Part shown: piece after piece, positions 27,265 through 39,533 of the stretch
Numbering within the stretch: the first letter of the stretch is position 1
How the letters are laid out: each line of letters opens with the position of its first letter
Origin: Desulfotomaculum sp.
Lineage (GTDB): Bacteria > Bacillota > Desulfotomaculia > Desulfotomaculales > Desulfallaceae
Reading direction: 5' to 3'
Length of the DNA stretch: 64,000 nt
Assembly (NCBI GenBank): GCA_016841675.1
Contig: JAENYQ010000005.1
Location: 1 to 64,000 of the forward strand
Notes under the pieces: model-generated
The model's database searches: none
What the model was told of the DNA's origin: nothing
What the model saw: only the letters and a program-made list of their open reading frames with translations
Position numbers and translations under genes: made by a program

Positions 27265-27492
27265 TTGGAGGAACCCAAAAGCAAAAAAAACGGTGCTTTT
27301 ACAGCGTTAGCAGTAACAACTACTATTGGTACCGAACTGGCCATTACTGTGCTGTTAGGCTTTTACGGAGGCCGGGCGCTGGACAATTGGCTGGACACCG
27401 AGCCATGGTTTTTGGTGGCGGGGGTGTTGGCTGGGGTGGCTCTCGGTATACTAGGCATTGTCAAGACGATGCAGCAGTTTTTTAAAGATTGA
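27265..27492 (+). CDS. atpZ: AtpZ/AtpI-family membrane protein
   Basis: A 75-residue protein with two predicted helices (about 14-36 and 45-69) and a charged N-terminus; GFYGGRALDNWLDTEPWF between them is the family signature. AtpZ proteins accompany F-ATPases and have been linked to Mg2+/Ca2+ transport and assembly. TTG 27265 follows GGGGCGAGG. First gene of the atp cluster, 250 bases ahead of atpI. Confidence 0.85.
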   Translation: MEEPKSKKNGAFTALAVTTTIGTELAITVLLGFYGGRALDNWLDTEPWFLVAGVLAGVALGILGIVKTMQQFFKD

Positions 27493-27560
27493 AAACCGGG
27501 GCTTGTGATTAGGCATAATTTTCATTGGGCTGAGTAATATCATTTATTAGTTAGCTGGCC

Positions 27561-27634
27561 AAGGCTTTAGATTCTTCACTTCGTTCAGAATGACATGACA
27601 AGGCTTTAGATTCTTCACTTCGTTCAGAATGACA
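27561..27634. repeat. Dispersed repeat E, tandem pair
   Basis: The unit starting AAGGCTTTAGATTCTTCACT is present twice with a 39-base period (27561 and 27600). It contains the CTTCACTTCG word of the repeat family and interrupts the spacer between atpZ and atpI. Confidence 0.85.
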
Positions 27635-27744
27635 ATCTGAGTACTGGATTTTTGAGTACTGGTTTAGATTACTTGGAAAGTAACGATTTCCCTTATACAT
27701 AGAGAGATATAAAAGCATGGAACCGGGTGAGGGGAGCGATTAGG

Positions 27745-28179
27745 TTGGAGAGGCCAGCACCCATACGTGATATAAACCAACAGTTTTCGCGCACGACCAG
27801 GATCATGGGCCTTATCGGGGCCTTAACGTTACCGGGAACGATTTTGTATCCCGGAGATCCGTTGATCCTGGGTTTTCTTGTGGGCGCTATTTTTGGTCTA
27901 TTAAACGTTTTTTTCCTGGTGCGCAGGGTGAACACCCTGTCTGACTTGATGCTCAACAAAAAGGCTGACAACAAAAAAGCCAAATTTTTTATGCAAGCGG
28001 GTGTATGGCCCCGCTTTGGAATGGTAGTAGCAATTTGCGCCTTTGCCAGTCAGGTTAGTTTCCTGAGCGTGGCCGGTGTCGGAGCCGGGCTGCTAATGCC
28101 CACGGTAATCACGGTGGTTGACGCCAACCTGGCGTTGTACCGGTATTACGCGGCCCATGATGCCGTTGATAAGATATAG
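27745..28179 (+). CDS. atpI: ATP synthase protein I
   Basis: Small hydrophobic assembly factor of the F-ATPase, thought to help the c-ring form. The product has 144 residues with four predicted helices (LIGALTLPGTILY, LILGFLVGAIFGLLNVFFLV, and two in the second half). TTG 27745 has AGGGGAG 8 bases upstream; a GTG at 27727 would add six residues. It precedes atpB by 36 bases. Confidence 0.85.
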   Translation: MERPAPIRDINQQFSRTTRIMGLIGALTLPGTILYPGDPLILGFLVGAIFGLLNVFFLVRRVNTLSDLMLNKKADNKKAKFFMQAGVWPRFGMVVAICAFASQVSFLSVAGVGAGLLMPTVITVVDANLALYRYYAAHDAVDKI

Positions 28180-28215
28180 AGATAAAAATTTATTAAGAGA
28201 AAGGGGTGAGAAAAG

Positions 28216-28977
28216 TTGTCTGCTGCTGCTGAAGGACACGAAGCCCAAAGTCAGGATATCCTTGCCAAAGTGCACCACGATTTAAACGTCTGGAATTTTC
28301 CCGACAACGGGGATGTTGATTTTGGCTTTGGGCCGATAAACCTGAAGACCATTGTCATGACCTGGATCGCTATGATTCTGGTGATTATCTTTACCGTTTC
28401 CGCCACCAGGAACATGCAACTAAAACGGCCGGGCAAGCTCCAGTTGATGGTGGAGGAAGTGTTCCTGTTTTTACGGGGATTGGCTGTAGAAAACCTGGGT
28501 ACCAAAAAGGCTAATTCCATGATGTTCCTTGTTTTTAGTCTCTTTATTTACTTACTGTTCAGCAACCTCTTGGGCCTGGTGCCCACCATGATGTCCCCCA
28601 CCGCAGACGTCAATACCACGCTGGGAATGTCCATATCGGTGTTTATCCTGGCGCAGGTGCTTGGTCTGTACTACAAAGGACTCGGTTATTTCAAGCACTT
28701 TGTGCAACCGTTCGTCTTCTTCCTGCCGATTAATATTGTTGAAGAACTGTCCAAGCCACTCACGCACGGCTTCCGGATATTCGGCAATATTTATGCCGGC
28801 GAAGTTCTAATCGCAGTGCTACTGGGGTTAATCCCGATTACCGCCACTATCTTCGGCGGGTTCATCGCATCAGTGGTGTGGCTGTCATTTAGTATTTTTG
28901 TTGGCTTTGTTCAAGCATTTATCTTTACCATGCTTACCATCGTTTATATATCCATGTCATCTGCCGAAAGCCACTAG
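28216..28977 (+). CDS. atpB: ATP synthase Fo subunit a
   Basis: Stator channel subunit that carries ions to and from the c-ring; 253 residues, multi-spanning. The essential arginine is in LTHGFRIFGNIYAGEVL in the penultimate helix region, and FVQAFIFTMLTIVYIS ends the protein as usual. TTG 28216 follows AAGGGGTGAG. Part of atpBEFHAGDC. Confidence 0.96.
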   Translation: MSAAAEGHEAQSQDILAKVHHDLNVWNFPDNGDVDFGFGPINLKTIVMTWIAMILVIIFTVSATRNMQLKRPGKLQLMVEEVFLFLRGLAVENLGTKKANSMMFLVFSLFIYLLFSNLLGLVPTMMSPTADVNTTLGMSISVFILAQVLGLYYKGLGYFKHFVQPFVFFLPINIVEELSKPLTHGFRIFGNIYAGEVLIAVLLGLIPITATIFGGFIASVVWLSFSIFVGFVQAFIFTMLTIVYISMSSAESH

Positions 28978-29127
28978 TGCATTAACGGTAAGCCGTTGGC
29001 AATTTAGGCTAAATACTTATTTGGTAACAATGAATTCCGTATTGCAGCATTAACTTACACTTGCCTATCACTCACTATATAAATGTGATATGCCACCACA
29101 ATTTAATGTGTCAAAATTTTAGACTGA

Positions 29128-29376
<249 letters not shown>

Positions 29377-29502
29377 CTCTGTCCTTTACGGACGTTGTGG
29401 TGAAAGGCGGCATAGCGGGTTTGGCGCCTAGAAGCTAAAAACCTGCTATCGCCTTCCTTTTGTCGCAAGGCAAAAGAAAGGCTAAAGGAAGGAGGGTAAG
29501 TT

Positions 29503-30009
29503 GTGGGAGGAATTTTAGATTCCCTAGGCATTAACCAAACGCTGGTGGCACAGGTTTTTAACTTTGTTTTATTGCTCATCTTCCTGCGTATCGTCGTTTA
29601 TCCGCATATAGTTCGCATGCTGGATGAAAGGCAAAAATATATTGAAAACACGGTGAATGCAGCCGAAGAAGAGCGTAAACAGGCCGAGGATCTACGCCAA
29701 CAATACCTGGCTGAAATGCAAAAATCCAAGGACGAGGCACGAGACATAATTCAGAAAGCGTCCAAAGCCGGTGAGGAACAGGCCCGCGAAATTATAGAGG
29801 CTGCCAAAGCTGAGTCCAACCGCATTAAGGAATCCGCTTTGGAGGATATAAACCGGGAGAAAGAGAAGGCTGTTTCAGAATTGCGCGAGCAGGTGGCTAC
29901 TCTGTCCATCCTGGTTGCCAGTAAGATAGTCAATGAAAAAATTACTGCCGATATCCAGCGCGGTATGATTGATGAGTTTATTAAAGAGGCAGGCGATCTG
30001 CCATGCTAA
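29503..30009 (+). CDS. atpF: ATP synthase Fo subunit b
   Basis: Peripheral stalk subunit, 168 residues: one N-terminal membrane helix (about 12-32) and a long charged coiled coil (about 40-140, rich in Glu, Lys, Ala). GTG 29503 follows GGAGGG. Its end overlaps atpH by 7 bases. Confidence 0.95.
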   Translation: MGGILDSLGINQTLVAQVFNFVLLLIFLRIVVYPHIVRMLDERQKYIENTVNAAEEERKQAEDLRQQYLAEMQKSKDEARDIIQKASKAGEEQAREIIEAAKAESNRIKESALEDINREKEKAVSELREQVATLSILVASKIVNEKITADIQRGMIDEFIKEAGDLPC

Positions 30010-30545
30010 AGGGGGCCGTGGCCGGGCGTTATGCGGAGGCCCTTTATGAGATAGCGGTCGAAAAAAAATTGATTAACCAGTTGGAAGAGGAACTCCAGGC
30101 AGTTGTACGTGTCTTTGAGGAAACGACCCAGCTGAAAAAAATCCTTTTCCACCCCCGTATCACCGCCGCGCAGAAAAAAGAAGTATTGGCAGGCCTATTT
30201 GAGGGCCGCATTTCCGAGGTTGCGATAAATTTTTTGAACATGCTGGTGGACCGTCAGCGGGAGATTTACCTGACGGACATTATCGATTATTTTACCGATA
30301 TGGCCAACAAGGGCCGCAACATCAGCGACGTCAAGGTAACCTCGGCGGTGGAGCTAAGCGGTCAGGAAAAGAAAAAGCTTGCCGCTGCCATGGCCAAATC
30401 TACCGGCAAGCAGGTTAGGCTCAGTTATGATGTCGATCCGAAACTGCTGGGTGGCGTAGTTGTTCGCGTCGGTGACAAGGTTATCGACGGCAGCGTGATT
30501 GCCCGCCTGCAAACCCTGCGCGAGCACCTCAGGCAAATAAGTTAA
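30003..30545 (+). CDS. atpH: ATP synthase F1 subunit delta
   Basis: Connects the peripheral stalk to the top of F1; 180 residues. AGRYAEALYEIAVEK at the start and the C-terminal segment DPKLLGGVVVRVGDKVIDGS are diagnostic. It overlaps atpF by 7 bases, suggesting translational coupling. Confidence 0.95.
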   Translation: MLKGAVAGRYAEALYEIAVEKKLINQLEEELQAVVRVFEETTQLKKILFHPRITAAQKKEVLAGLFEGRISEVAINFLNMLVDRQREIYLTDIIDYFTDMANKGRNISDVKVTSAVELSGQEKKKLAAAMAKSTGKQVRLSYDVDPKLLGGVVVRVGDKVIDGSVIARLQTLREHLRQIS

Positions 30546-30567
30546 GTGGATAGGGGTGAAACAGTAG

Positions 30568-32076
<1,509 letters not shown>

Positions 32077-32115
32077 GCACCCGGCAGAGTATACAGCGAG
32101 GTGGTGAAATAGCAG

Positions 32116-32970
32116 ATGGCAAATATACGCGACCTCCGACGCCGCATTAAAAGTATTAAGAATATCCAGCAGATTACCAAGGCCATGAAGGCGGTATCTG
32201 CGGGCAGAATGCGGCGCGCCCAGGAAGGTGTGCTGGCTGCCAGGCCTTTTGCGAAGCGGGTGCGCGACGTGTTGGGCCGGGTAGGGTCCGCCTCAGCGGG
32301 CATGAAGCACCCTCTGCTGGCCGTACGCGAGCCGAAGAAGGTGGCTTTCATCGTGGTCACAGCAGACCGCGGGCTGTGCGGGGGCTTTAATGCCAATATA
32401 ATCAAAAAAGCAGTTTTAGAGATGAAAAATTTCCCGAGCGTGGAAGTTGTGGCCATAGGCCGTAAAGTACGCGATTATTGCAAACGCCGTGATTACATCA
32501 TCGCCAAGGAGTACGTAGGCATTGGTGAAGCGGCGGACGCGGGGCTGGCCCGTCAGGTGGCCGGTTTCGTGATGGATAAATATAAGGCCGAGGAATACGA
32601 CGCGGTTTACTTGGTATACAGCCAGTTTGTCAATGTATTGGTGCAAAAGCCGATGATTCATAAACTGTTGCCTGCCGAGCCCCCTGAAGGCGAGGGCGGT
32701 GGCGACAAGCTGGTAAACTATATCTTTGAACCGGAAGCGGAAGACATCATGGGCAAATTGCTGCCGATGTACGTGGAAAACACCTTGTTCCAGGCCATGC
32801 TGGAAGCCAAGGCCGGCGAGCACAGCGCCCGCATGACGGCCATGGATAATGCTACCAGCAGCGCTTCTGACATGATCGAAAGTTTAACGTTGTCCATGAA
32901 CCGTGCCCGCCAGGCCGCCATTACCAAGGAAATCTCCGAAATCGTCGGCGGTGCCGCCGCTCTGGAATAA
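32116..32970 (+). CDS. atpG: ATP synthase F1 subunit gamma
   Basis: Central rotor shaft, 284 residues. The N-terminal helix (MANIRDLRRRIKSIKNIQQI) and the C-terminal NRARQAAITKEISEIVGGA are the conserved coiled-coil ends; ITADRGLCG-type motif appears as VTADRGLCGGFN. GAGGTGG precedes ATG 32116. Confidence 0.97.
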   Translation: MANIRDLRRRIKSIKNIQQITKAMKAVSAGRMRRAQEGVLAARPFAKRVRDVLGRVGSASAGMKHPLLAVREPKKVAFIVVTADRGLCGGFNANIIKKAVLEMKNFPSVEVVAIGRKVRDYCKRRDYIIAKEYVGIGEAADAGLARQVAGFVMDKYKAEEYDAVYLVYSQFVNVLVQKPMIHKLLPAEPPEGEGGGDKLVNYIFEPEAEDIMGKLLPMYVENTLFQAMLEAKAGEHSARMTAMDNATSSASDMIESLTLSMNRARQAAITKEISEIVGGAAALE

Positions 32971-33021
32971 CACTCGGCGCGGCGTAGGGGCGGACGACTT
33001 CTGTCCGCCTGACAATTCTAA

Positions 33022-34485
<1,464 letters not shown>

Positions 34486-34487
34486 TT

Positions 34488-34892
34488 ATGGCGGACGAAA
34501 AACTGCAACGCCTGGAAATCGTCACACCCGTGCGTAAAGTGTATACCGAGGATGTGCGTATGGTGGTGTTGCCCGGCAGCGAGGGCGAGTTTGGCGTATT
34601 GCCCGACCACGCAGCGCTGGTTAGTGCTTTAAAAATAGGCGTTATCAGGGTACACCACGAAGGTAAAGTAACCAAAATCGCCGTCAGCGGTGGATTCGTA
34701 GAAGTGCGCGACAGCAAAGTAACTGTCCTGGCCAACTCCGCAGAGCGCCAGGACCAGATCGATGTAGATCGCGCAACTGCTGCTAAAGAGCGGGCTGAAC
34801 AGCGCTTGGCTGCACAAGGGACGGATGTAGACGTAATCCGGGCCGAGATGGCACTAAAGCGCGCTGTCAACCGCCTAAAAAGCGTAGGCTAA
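34488..34892 (+). CDS. atpC: ATP synthase F1 subunit epsilon
   Basis: Rotor subunit and ATPase inhibitor, 134 residues: N-terminal beta-sandwich (VRMVVLPGSEGEFGVLPDH) and C-terminal helical hairpin (about 90-134). Last gene of the operon, followed at once by repeats C and B. Confidence 0.96.
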   Translation: MADEKLQRLEIVTPVRKVYTEDVRMVVLPGSEGEFGVLPDHAALVSALKIGVIRVHHEGKVTKIAVSGGFVEVRDSKVTVLANSAERQDQIDVDRATAAKERAEQRLAAQGTDVDVIRAEMALKRAVNRLKSVG

Positions 34893-34905
34893 GGTCAAAC
34901 AAAGT

Positions 34906-34951
34906 AAAAAGGGGACAGGCTACTTTTTTGACTTTTGAAAAAGTAGCCTGT
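34906..34951. repeat. Palindromic repeat C, copy 2 (truncated)
   Basis: CAGGCTACTTTTT pairs with AAAAAGTAGCCTG. Unlike copy 1 the right-hand CCCC foot is missing, so the GGGG at 34911-34914 is unpaired. The downstream TTGCTAACCAGG matches copy 1. It may end atp transcription. Confidence 0.75.
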
Positions 34952-34960
34952 TGCTAACCA

Positions 34961-35034
34961 GGGGTCAGGCTCTTAACTTATTAACTTATTGGCGAAGTTC
35001 AGCCAATAAGTTAATAAGTTAAGAGCCTGACCCC
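34961..35034. repeat. Palindromic repeat B, copy 3
   Basis: 33-bp perfect arms starting GGGGTCAGGCTCTTAAC with loop GAAGTTCA, in the same orientation as copy 2. It abuts repeat C copy 2 directly after atpC. Confidence 0.9.
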
Positions 35035-35131
35035 TATGTGTATGTTCAAGTAATAACCTGGTAACAATTACTAATAGAATTTTTAAAAGAAATGTTATGA
35101 AATATATTGATATGCTTTGAGGGGGGATTCG

Positions 35132-36385
35132 GTGCAACATCTAGTTATACGCGGTGGCAGGCCATTGTCAGGCACGGTGCGGATTAGCGGTTCCAAAAAC
35201 GCTGTTTTGCCCATTATTGCCGCCTCACTACTCCCTAATTCCCCCTGTACCCTGGTAGACATTCCAGATTTGGCTGATGTACAAACCATTTGCCAGGTGC
35301 TGGTTCACCTGGGTGCAGAAATTGAGCGCAGCGGCAGTAACCTGGTGATACATCCGCCAGAAAAACCTGCTACCGAGGCACCCTATGATTTTGTGCGCCA
35401 AATGAGGGCATCATTTTTAGTTATGGGTCCCCTGCTGGCCCGCACCGGTCAAGCCACCGTATCCCTGCCCGGCGGGTGCGCCATCGGCAGCCGCCCCATT
35501 GACCTGCACTTAAAGGGTATGAACATGCTGGGTGCAGAAATTGAATATGGTTACGGCTGCGTGCGGACAATAGCCGGTGCAAACGGATTACAGGGCGAAC
35601 GCATCTATCTGGACTTCCCCAGCGTGGGGGCAACCGAAAACATTATGATGGCAGCATCCCTGGCCAGCGGGAAAACCGTAATCGAAAACGCGGCTGAAGA
35701 ACCGGAAGTTGTAGATTTGGCCAACTTCCTAAATGCCATGGGTGCTAAAGTTAAAGGCGCCGGCACCAAAGTGATTAAGATTACCGGTGTAACAGAACTC
35801 CAAGGGGTTAAATATTCCGTTATCCCGGATCGGATCGAAGCCGGCACATTTATGGTAGCGGCAGCCATAACCGGTGGCGATGTTCTGGTGGAGAATGTAA
35901 TCATAGACCATGTTAAACCTCTAATTGCCAAACTGGGCGAGATGGGTGTAACAGTTAATGAAGAAAACGGTGGTATACGCGTGGTGGGATGTGATGTATG
36001 TAGGGCCGTGGATGTCAAAACCATGCCCTACCCCGGTTTCCCCACCGACCTGCAACCTCAGATTATGGCCCTGCTGGCAGTCTCCCGGGGTACTGGTATA
36101 GTAACCGAAACCGTTTTTGAAAACCGCTTTATGCACGTGAATGAATTAAAACGTATGGGCGCCCGGATCAAAGTGGTCAGCGCCGGCCGCAGTGCCGTGA
36201 TACAAGGGCCAGTCAACCTAAGCAGTACTTATGTCAAAGCCACCGACTTGCGGGCCGGAGCGGCCCTGGTGTTAGCCGGCCTCAAGGCCGGCGGTGAAAC
36301 CACGGTGGGCAACGTACATCACATTCTGCGAGGCTATGAACACCTGGTAGAAAAATTACGGGGACTTGGCGCCGATATAAACTAA
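35132..36385 (+). CDS. murA: UDP-N-acetylglucosamine 1-carboxyvinyltransferase
   Basis: First committed step of peptidoglycan synthesis: transfers enolpyruvate from PEP to UDP-GlcNAc. 417 residues. K22-N23 in GSKNA, R92, and the catalytic Cys116 in [11 protein letters not shown] are in the expected places; the cysteine predicts fosfomycin sensitivity. GTG 35132 has AGGGGGGA about 5 bases upstream; a TTG at 35117 lies before that site. Next to spoIID, as in other Firmicutes. Confidence 0.96.
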   Translation: MQHLVIRGGRPLSGTVRISGSKNAVLPIIAASLLPNSPCTLVDIPDLADVQTICQVLVHLGAEIERSGSNLVIHPPEKPATEAPYDFVRQMRASFLVMGPLLARTGQATVSLPGGCAIGSRPIDLHLKGMNMLGAEIEYGYGCVRTIAGANGLQGERIYLDFPSVGATENIMMAASLASGKTVIENAAEEPEVVDLANFLNAMGAKVKGAGTKVIKITGVTELQGVKYSVIPDRIEAGTFMVAAAITGGDVLVENVIIDHVKPLIAKLGEMGVTVNEENGGIRVVGCDVCRAVDVKTMPYPGFPTDLQPQIMALLAVSRGTGIVTETVFENRFMHVNELKRMGARIKVVSAGRSAVIQGPVNLSSTYVKATDLRAGAALVLAGLKAGGETTVGNVHHILRGYEHLVEKLRGLGADIN

Positions 36386-36390
36386 GGCGA

Positions 36391-36466
36391 CGGGGTCAGG
36401 CTCTTAACTTATTAACTTATTGGCTGAATTTCGCCAATAAGTTAATAAGTTAAGAGCCTGACCCCG
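36391..36466. repeat. Palindromic repeat B, copy 4
   Basis: 34-bp arms beginning CGGGGTCAGGCTCTTAAC, loop TGAATTTC, same loop orientation as copy 1. It starts 5 bases after the murA stop and could act as terminator. Confidence 0.9.
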
Positions 36467-36474
36467 TCTTTGCA

Positions 36475-36496
36475 AATAAGTTAAGAGCCTGACCCC
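36475..36496. repeat. Palindromic repeat B, half copy
   Basis: Only the right arm (ends AAGAGCCTGACCCC) is present, 8 bases after copy 4. It looks like the footprint of a partial duplication or excision. Confidence 0.8.
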
Positions 36497-36531
36497 TTTG
36501 GGAATAATAGGTAATAATTAGTGTAGCTCGC

Positions 36532-36545
36532 GCATAGATCTATGC
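36532..36545. promoter_or_regulatory. 14-bp palindrome upstream of spoIID
   Basis: GCATAGATCTATGC is a perfect palindrome 38 bases before the spoIID start. It may be an operator or part of a sporulation promoter region; no binder can be named. Confidence 0.3.
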
Positions 36546-36582
36546 ATGAGAACAAGCTTTATTTACCAGAGGGTGGGCTTAA

Positions 36583-37530
36583 ATGCGTAAGATTTTTTTA
36601 ATTACATTATTATTAGCTTTGCTGTTAATCCTGGGTCTGCCCTATATTACCAACCGGGCAGCGGAACCGCCAATACGGGATGAGGGTACCGTGGTGCGGC
36701 TCTATAGGCATGATATTAACGAAGTGGAAGTAATCCCTTTAGATGAATATATAACCGGTGTGGTGGCCGCTGAAATGCCGGCGGAGTTTCCCATTGAGGC
36801 ATTAAAGGCCCAGGCGGTAGCGGCCCGGACTTATATTGTCAAGCGAATGATTGCCGGCGGTGTAAGTAATAGCTGCCATCCTGGTGCTGACACATGCGAC
36901 GAACCATCGCACGCTCAGGCCTGGTTGTCTCATAATGTTTTAAAAGAGCGCTGGGGCACGCTTAAGTATTATCATTACTATTATAAAGTCCGCATGGCAG
37001 TGGACGATACCAGTGGAGAAATCATCACCTTTCAAGGCCAGCCCATTGATCCGGTTTTTCACTCTTCCTGCGGCGGACACACTGAAAACTCTGAAGATGT
37101 ATGGAAGTTTGAAGTGCCATACCTGCGGGGAGTGGACTGCCCGCATGATGCAATGCCCGAACCGGTACGCAGCGTTACTTTACCATTGGCCGGAGTTGAA
37201 AAAGCCCTGGGGGTGACTCTGAGTACCACGGCCGCATCCGGAGGGGGGAGTCTGTTTAAGGTAGTGGAAACCACCTCCACCGGCAGACCAAAAATAGTGT
37301 TAGCAGGTGAAAACCCTATTTCTGCTGCTGATTTACGCCAAAAGCTGGGCCTGCGTTCCACGAATTTTACCTGGAATCTGGATAAGGACCAGATTACCTT
37401 TAAAACAACCGGTTACGGCCACGGTGTTGGCATGTGTCAGTACGGCGCTCGGGGGCTGGCGGATCATGGTAAAAACTATAAAGAAATACTAAAACACTAT
37501 TACACAAACGTAGCAATTAGCAAATTATAA
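36583..37530 (+). CDS. spoIID: Stage II sporulation protein D (lytic transglycosylase)
   Basis: Membrane-anchored peptidoglycan lytic transglycosylase needed for engulfment of the forespore. 315 residues with an N-terminal anchor (about 5-22). Seen: EMPAEFPIEALKAQAVAART with the catalytic glutamate region, HSSCGGHTENSEDVW and the C-terminal GHGVGMCQYGARGLADHG. ATG 36583 has GGGTGGG upstream. No spoIIQ-like peptidase gene follows, unlike the order in many spore-formers. Confidence 0.95.
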   Translation: MRKIFLITLLLALLLILGLPYITNRAAEPPIRDEGTVVRLYRHDINEVEVIPLDEYITGVVAAEMPAEFPIEALKAQAVAARTYIVKRMIAGGVSNSCHPGADTCDEPSHAQAWLSHNVLKERWGTLKYYHYYYKVRMAVDDTSGEIITFQGQPIDPVFHSSCGGHTENSEDVWKFEVPYLRGVDCPHDAMPEPVRSVTLPLAGVEKALGVTLSTTAASGGGSLFKVVETTSTGRPKIVLAGENPISAADLRQKLGLRSTNFTWNLDKDQITFKTTGYGHGVGMCQYGARGLADHGKNYKEILKHYYTNVAISKL

Positions 37531-37688
37531 CAGGTATATGATACACCTTCACTATTCATTACTATAAAGAAATGCTGGGTATTTTGGAGAGTAATGAAAA
37601 AGTTAATTAATATAGCAAATAGCCAAGATTGTCATTCTAACTTCAATTGCGGCGAATTATATCCATCCCTAAAGTCCATAATAAAATA

Positions 37689-37750
37689 GGTACTGGCACT
37701 CCTGTCGTTCGAGAATGCAGGTGTCGAATTTAAGGATTGTCAGGCACCTG
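37689..37750 (-). repeat. Repeat A copy (GGTGCCTG...ATTCGACA family)
   Basis: On the minus strand: CAGGTGCCTGACAATCCTTA followed by AATTCGACACCTG. It matches the copy at 56601-56627 closely although the RAYT gene of that island is 19 kb away. Confidence 0.7.
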
Positions 37751-37770
37751 TAAAAAACGGGGGTGGATAT

Positions 37771-37935
37771 ATGTGGCCGTTTAAAAACAGATTAAAGGAC
37801 CAGGATGCACTGGAAAGATACCGCCGCTGGCTGAGGCGCTGGCTGTTTAATGGTCAGAATGAAAGGAAACGGTCCCCGACAAACTTTCGTGTGTGGGGAT
37901 CGGTTCTTTTTACCCTTCAAAAATTTAGATTTTAG
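37771..37935 (+). CDS. Possible small basic protein, 54 aa
   Basis: ATG 37771 follows GGGGGTGG at good spacing and opens a 54-codon frame. The first part (MWPFKNRLKDQDALERYRRW) is strongly basic and helical with many Arg and Trp residues. I recognise no family. The last third runs through the hairpin at 37870-37910, so the gene may be fortuitous or its 3' end may double as a terminator. Confidence 0.35.
   Translation: MWPFKNRLKDQDALERYRRWLRRWLFNGQNERKRSPTNFRVWGSVLFTLQKFRF
37870..37910 (+). terminator. Terminator-like hairpin
   Basis: CGGTCCCCG pairs with the TGGGGATCG arm (with wobbles) and is followed by GTTCTTTTT. It would end transcription from spoIID or from the small frame it overlaps. 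Confidence 0.5.
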
Positions 37936-38069
37936 AAATGATTATGATTAGAGGCATCTGTTAAGTTATTTTAAAACACAATTAGTCAAAATCTTTCTTA
38001 GTCTGGTAAGTACACTTATTTTTTAACAAAAATGCGTAGTATATAAACCATTTTAAGAATAATCTGAAA

Positions 38070-38100
38070 GCATTTATCCATAGCTCCGGCATATAATGTT
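38070..38100 (+). promoter_or_regulatory. Possible mother-cell (sigma-E type) promoter of spoIIID
   Basis: GCATTTAT at 38070-38077 and CATATAATGTT at 38090-38100 resemble the -35 and -10 of sporulation sigma-E promoters (spacing about 12-14 bases). It lies 36 bases before spoIIID, a known sigma-E target in Bacillus. Confidence 0.4.
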
Positions 38101-38135
38101 ATATGTTTTTCCTAAATGCCCGGGGAGGTAAGCCA

Positions 38136-38384
38136 ATGCAGGAGTATATTCAGAAACGGGTGCTGGAAATATGCACCTACATCCTGGAAACCCAGGCCAC
38201 CGTGCGCCAGGCAGCCCAGCTGTTTGACGTCAGCAAAAGCACTGTACACAAGGATATGACAGAAAGACTGCCTTCATTGAACAAGGAACTGGCCAACCAG
38301 GTGCGAAAAGTTTTGGAATACAATAAATCTGAGAGACATCTGCGTGGTGGAGAAGCCACCAGGAAGAAATACCGTCAAAAATAA
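38136..38384 (+). CDS. spoIIID: Stage III sporulation transcriptional regulator
   Basis: Mother-cell DNA-binding protein that switches sporulation genes on and off; 82 residues. The helix-turn-helix is TVRQAAQLFDVSKSTVHKDM (about 24-43), followed by the basic C-terminal region. GGGGAGG precedes ATG 38136; the frame is open from 38103. Followed by mbl, as in Bacillus subtilis. Confidence 0.96.
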   Translation: MQEYIQKRVLEICTYILETQATVRQAAQLFDVSKSTVHKDMTERLPSLNKELANQVRKVLEYNKSERHLRGGEATRKKYRQK

Positions 38385-38480
38385 TATATATTTGAAAAAC
38401 TTGAAGGATTTTGTCCCCCTAAGTAGAAATTAATACCAGAATTCTATGGACCAGAAAATTATTTAAAAGGGGACAAGTTC

Positions 38481-39533
38481 ATGTTCCATATGAATACCGA
38501 TATCGGCATCGACTTGGGCACAGCGAATATAATCGTATTCGTTAAAGGCCGGGGCATTGTGCTTAAAGAACCATCTGTAGTGGCACTAGATAAAACCTCG
38601 GGCAAGGTAATAGCGGTAGGCTCTCAGGCCAGGCGCATGCTGGGCCGCACCCCGGGCAATATCGTGGCTATCCGGCCGTTAAGAGACGGTGTGATAGCCG
38701 ATTACGATGTTACGGAAAAAATGCTGCGTTATTTTATTGATAAAGCTGTCGGCAGACGGTTGATGTTTAAACCAAGGGTCATGGTATGTATCCCTTCCGG
38801 TGTCACCGGGGTAGAGGAGCGGGCGGTCAGACAGGCCACGATTCAAGCCGGTGCACGCCAGGCCCACGTAATTGAGGAACCTCTGGCGGCTGCCCTGGGT
38901 GCGGGACTGGATATTTCGCAGCCCGGTGGCACTATGGTGGTGGACATTGGCGGTGGAACTACCGATGTAGCCGTACTTTCCTTGGGCGGCATTGTAAACA
39001 GCCTTTCCTTGCGCTTAGGCGGGGACAAGTTCGATGAGGCTATAACAAAATTTGTACGCCGGGAATTTAATTTGGCTATCGGCGAACGAACCGCCGAAGA
39101 GATAAAAATGGAGGTGGCCGACGCCTATCCCAACGGAGGATCACCGCTTGCGCTGCAAGTCCGCGGTAGGGATTTAATTAACGGAATGCCCAAGGAAATA
39201 ACGGTTACCAGTGATCAAATATATGAGGCGATAAAAGAAAATTTGGTCTCGGTGGTGGGTGCGGTGAAAGAGGTGCTGGAATGTACACCACCGGAATTAG
39301 CCGCGGATATTGTGGACAAAGGTATTGTGCTCACCGGTGGAGGTGCGCTGCTCAGAGGGTTTGATACCCTGATTAGTAACGAAACCGGGCTAAACGCTTT
39401 TCTGGCCGAAGACCCGCTCTCCTGCGTTGCCGTAGGGACCGGTCGTGCGTTGACCATGTTAAATGTTCTTAACGCGCAGCACAAAAGAAGATTAATCAGG
39501 AAAGCCATCAGACAGAAAATATACGCCGGTTAA
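38481..39533 (+). CDS. mbl: MreB/Mbl-family rod-shape actin homologue
   Basis: Bacterial actin that guides lateral wall synthesis; forms membrane-associated filaments. 350 residues. Phosphate-binding loops DIGIDLGTAN near the start and VVDIGGGTTDVAV in the second half are clear, plus the adenine motif GIVLTGGGALLRG. The neighbour spoIIID points to Mbl rather than MreB. AAAGGGGAC precedes ATG 38481. Confidence 0.94.
   Translation: MFHMNTDIGIDLGTANIIVFVKGRGIVLKEPSVVALDKTSGKVIAVGSQARRMLGRTPGNIVAIRPLRDGVIADYDVTEKMLRYFIDKAVGRRLMFKPRVMVCIPSGVTGVEERAVRQATIQAGARQAHVIEEPLAAALGAGLDISQPGGTMVVDIGGGTTDVAVLSLGGIVNSLSLRLGGDKFDEAITKFVRREFNLAIGERTAEEIKMEVADAYPNGGSPLALQVRGRDLINGMPKEITVTSDQIYEAIKENLVSVVGAVKEVLECTPPELAADIVDKGIVLTGGGALLRGFDTLISNETGLNAFLAEDPLSCVAVGTGRALTMLNVLNAQHKRRLIRKAIRQKIYAG

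Larger units (their letters stand above)
37531..38135. other. Intergenic region spoIID-spoIIID
   Basis: About 600 bases holding a repeat A copy (37689-37750), a possible small gene (37771-37935) with a hairpin at its end, and the spoIIID promoter region. Confidence 0.5.
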
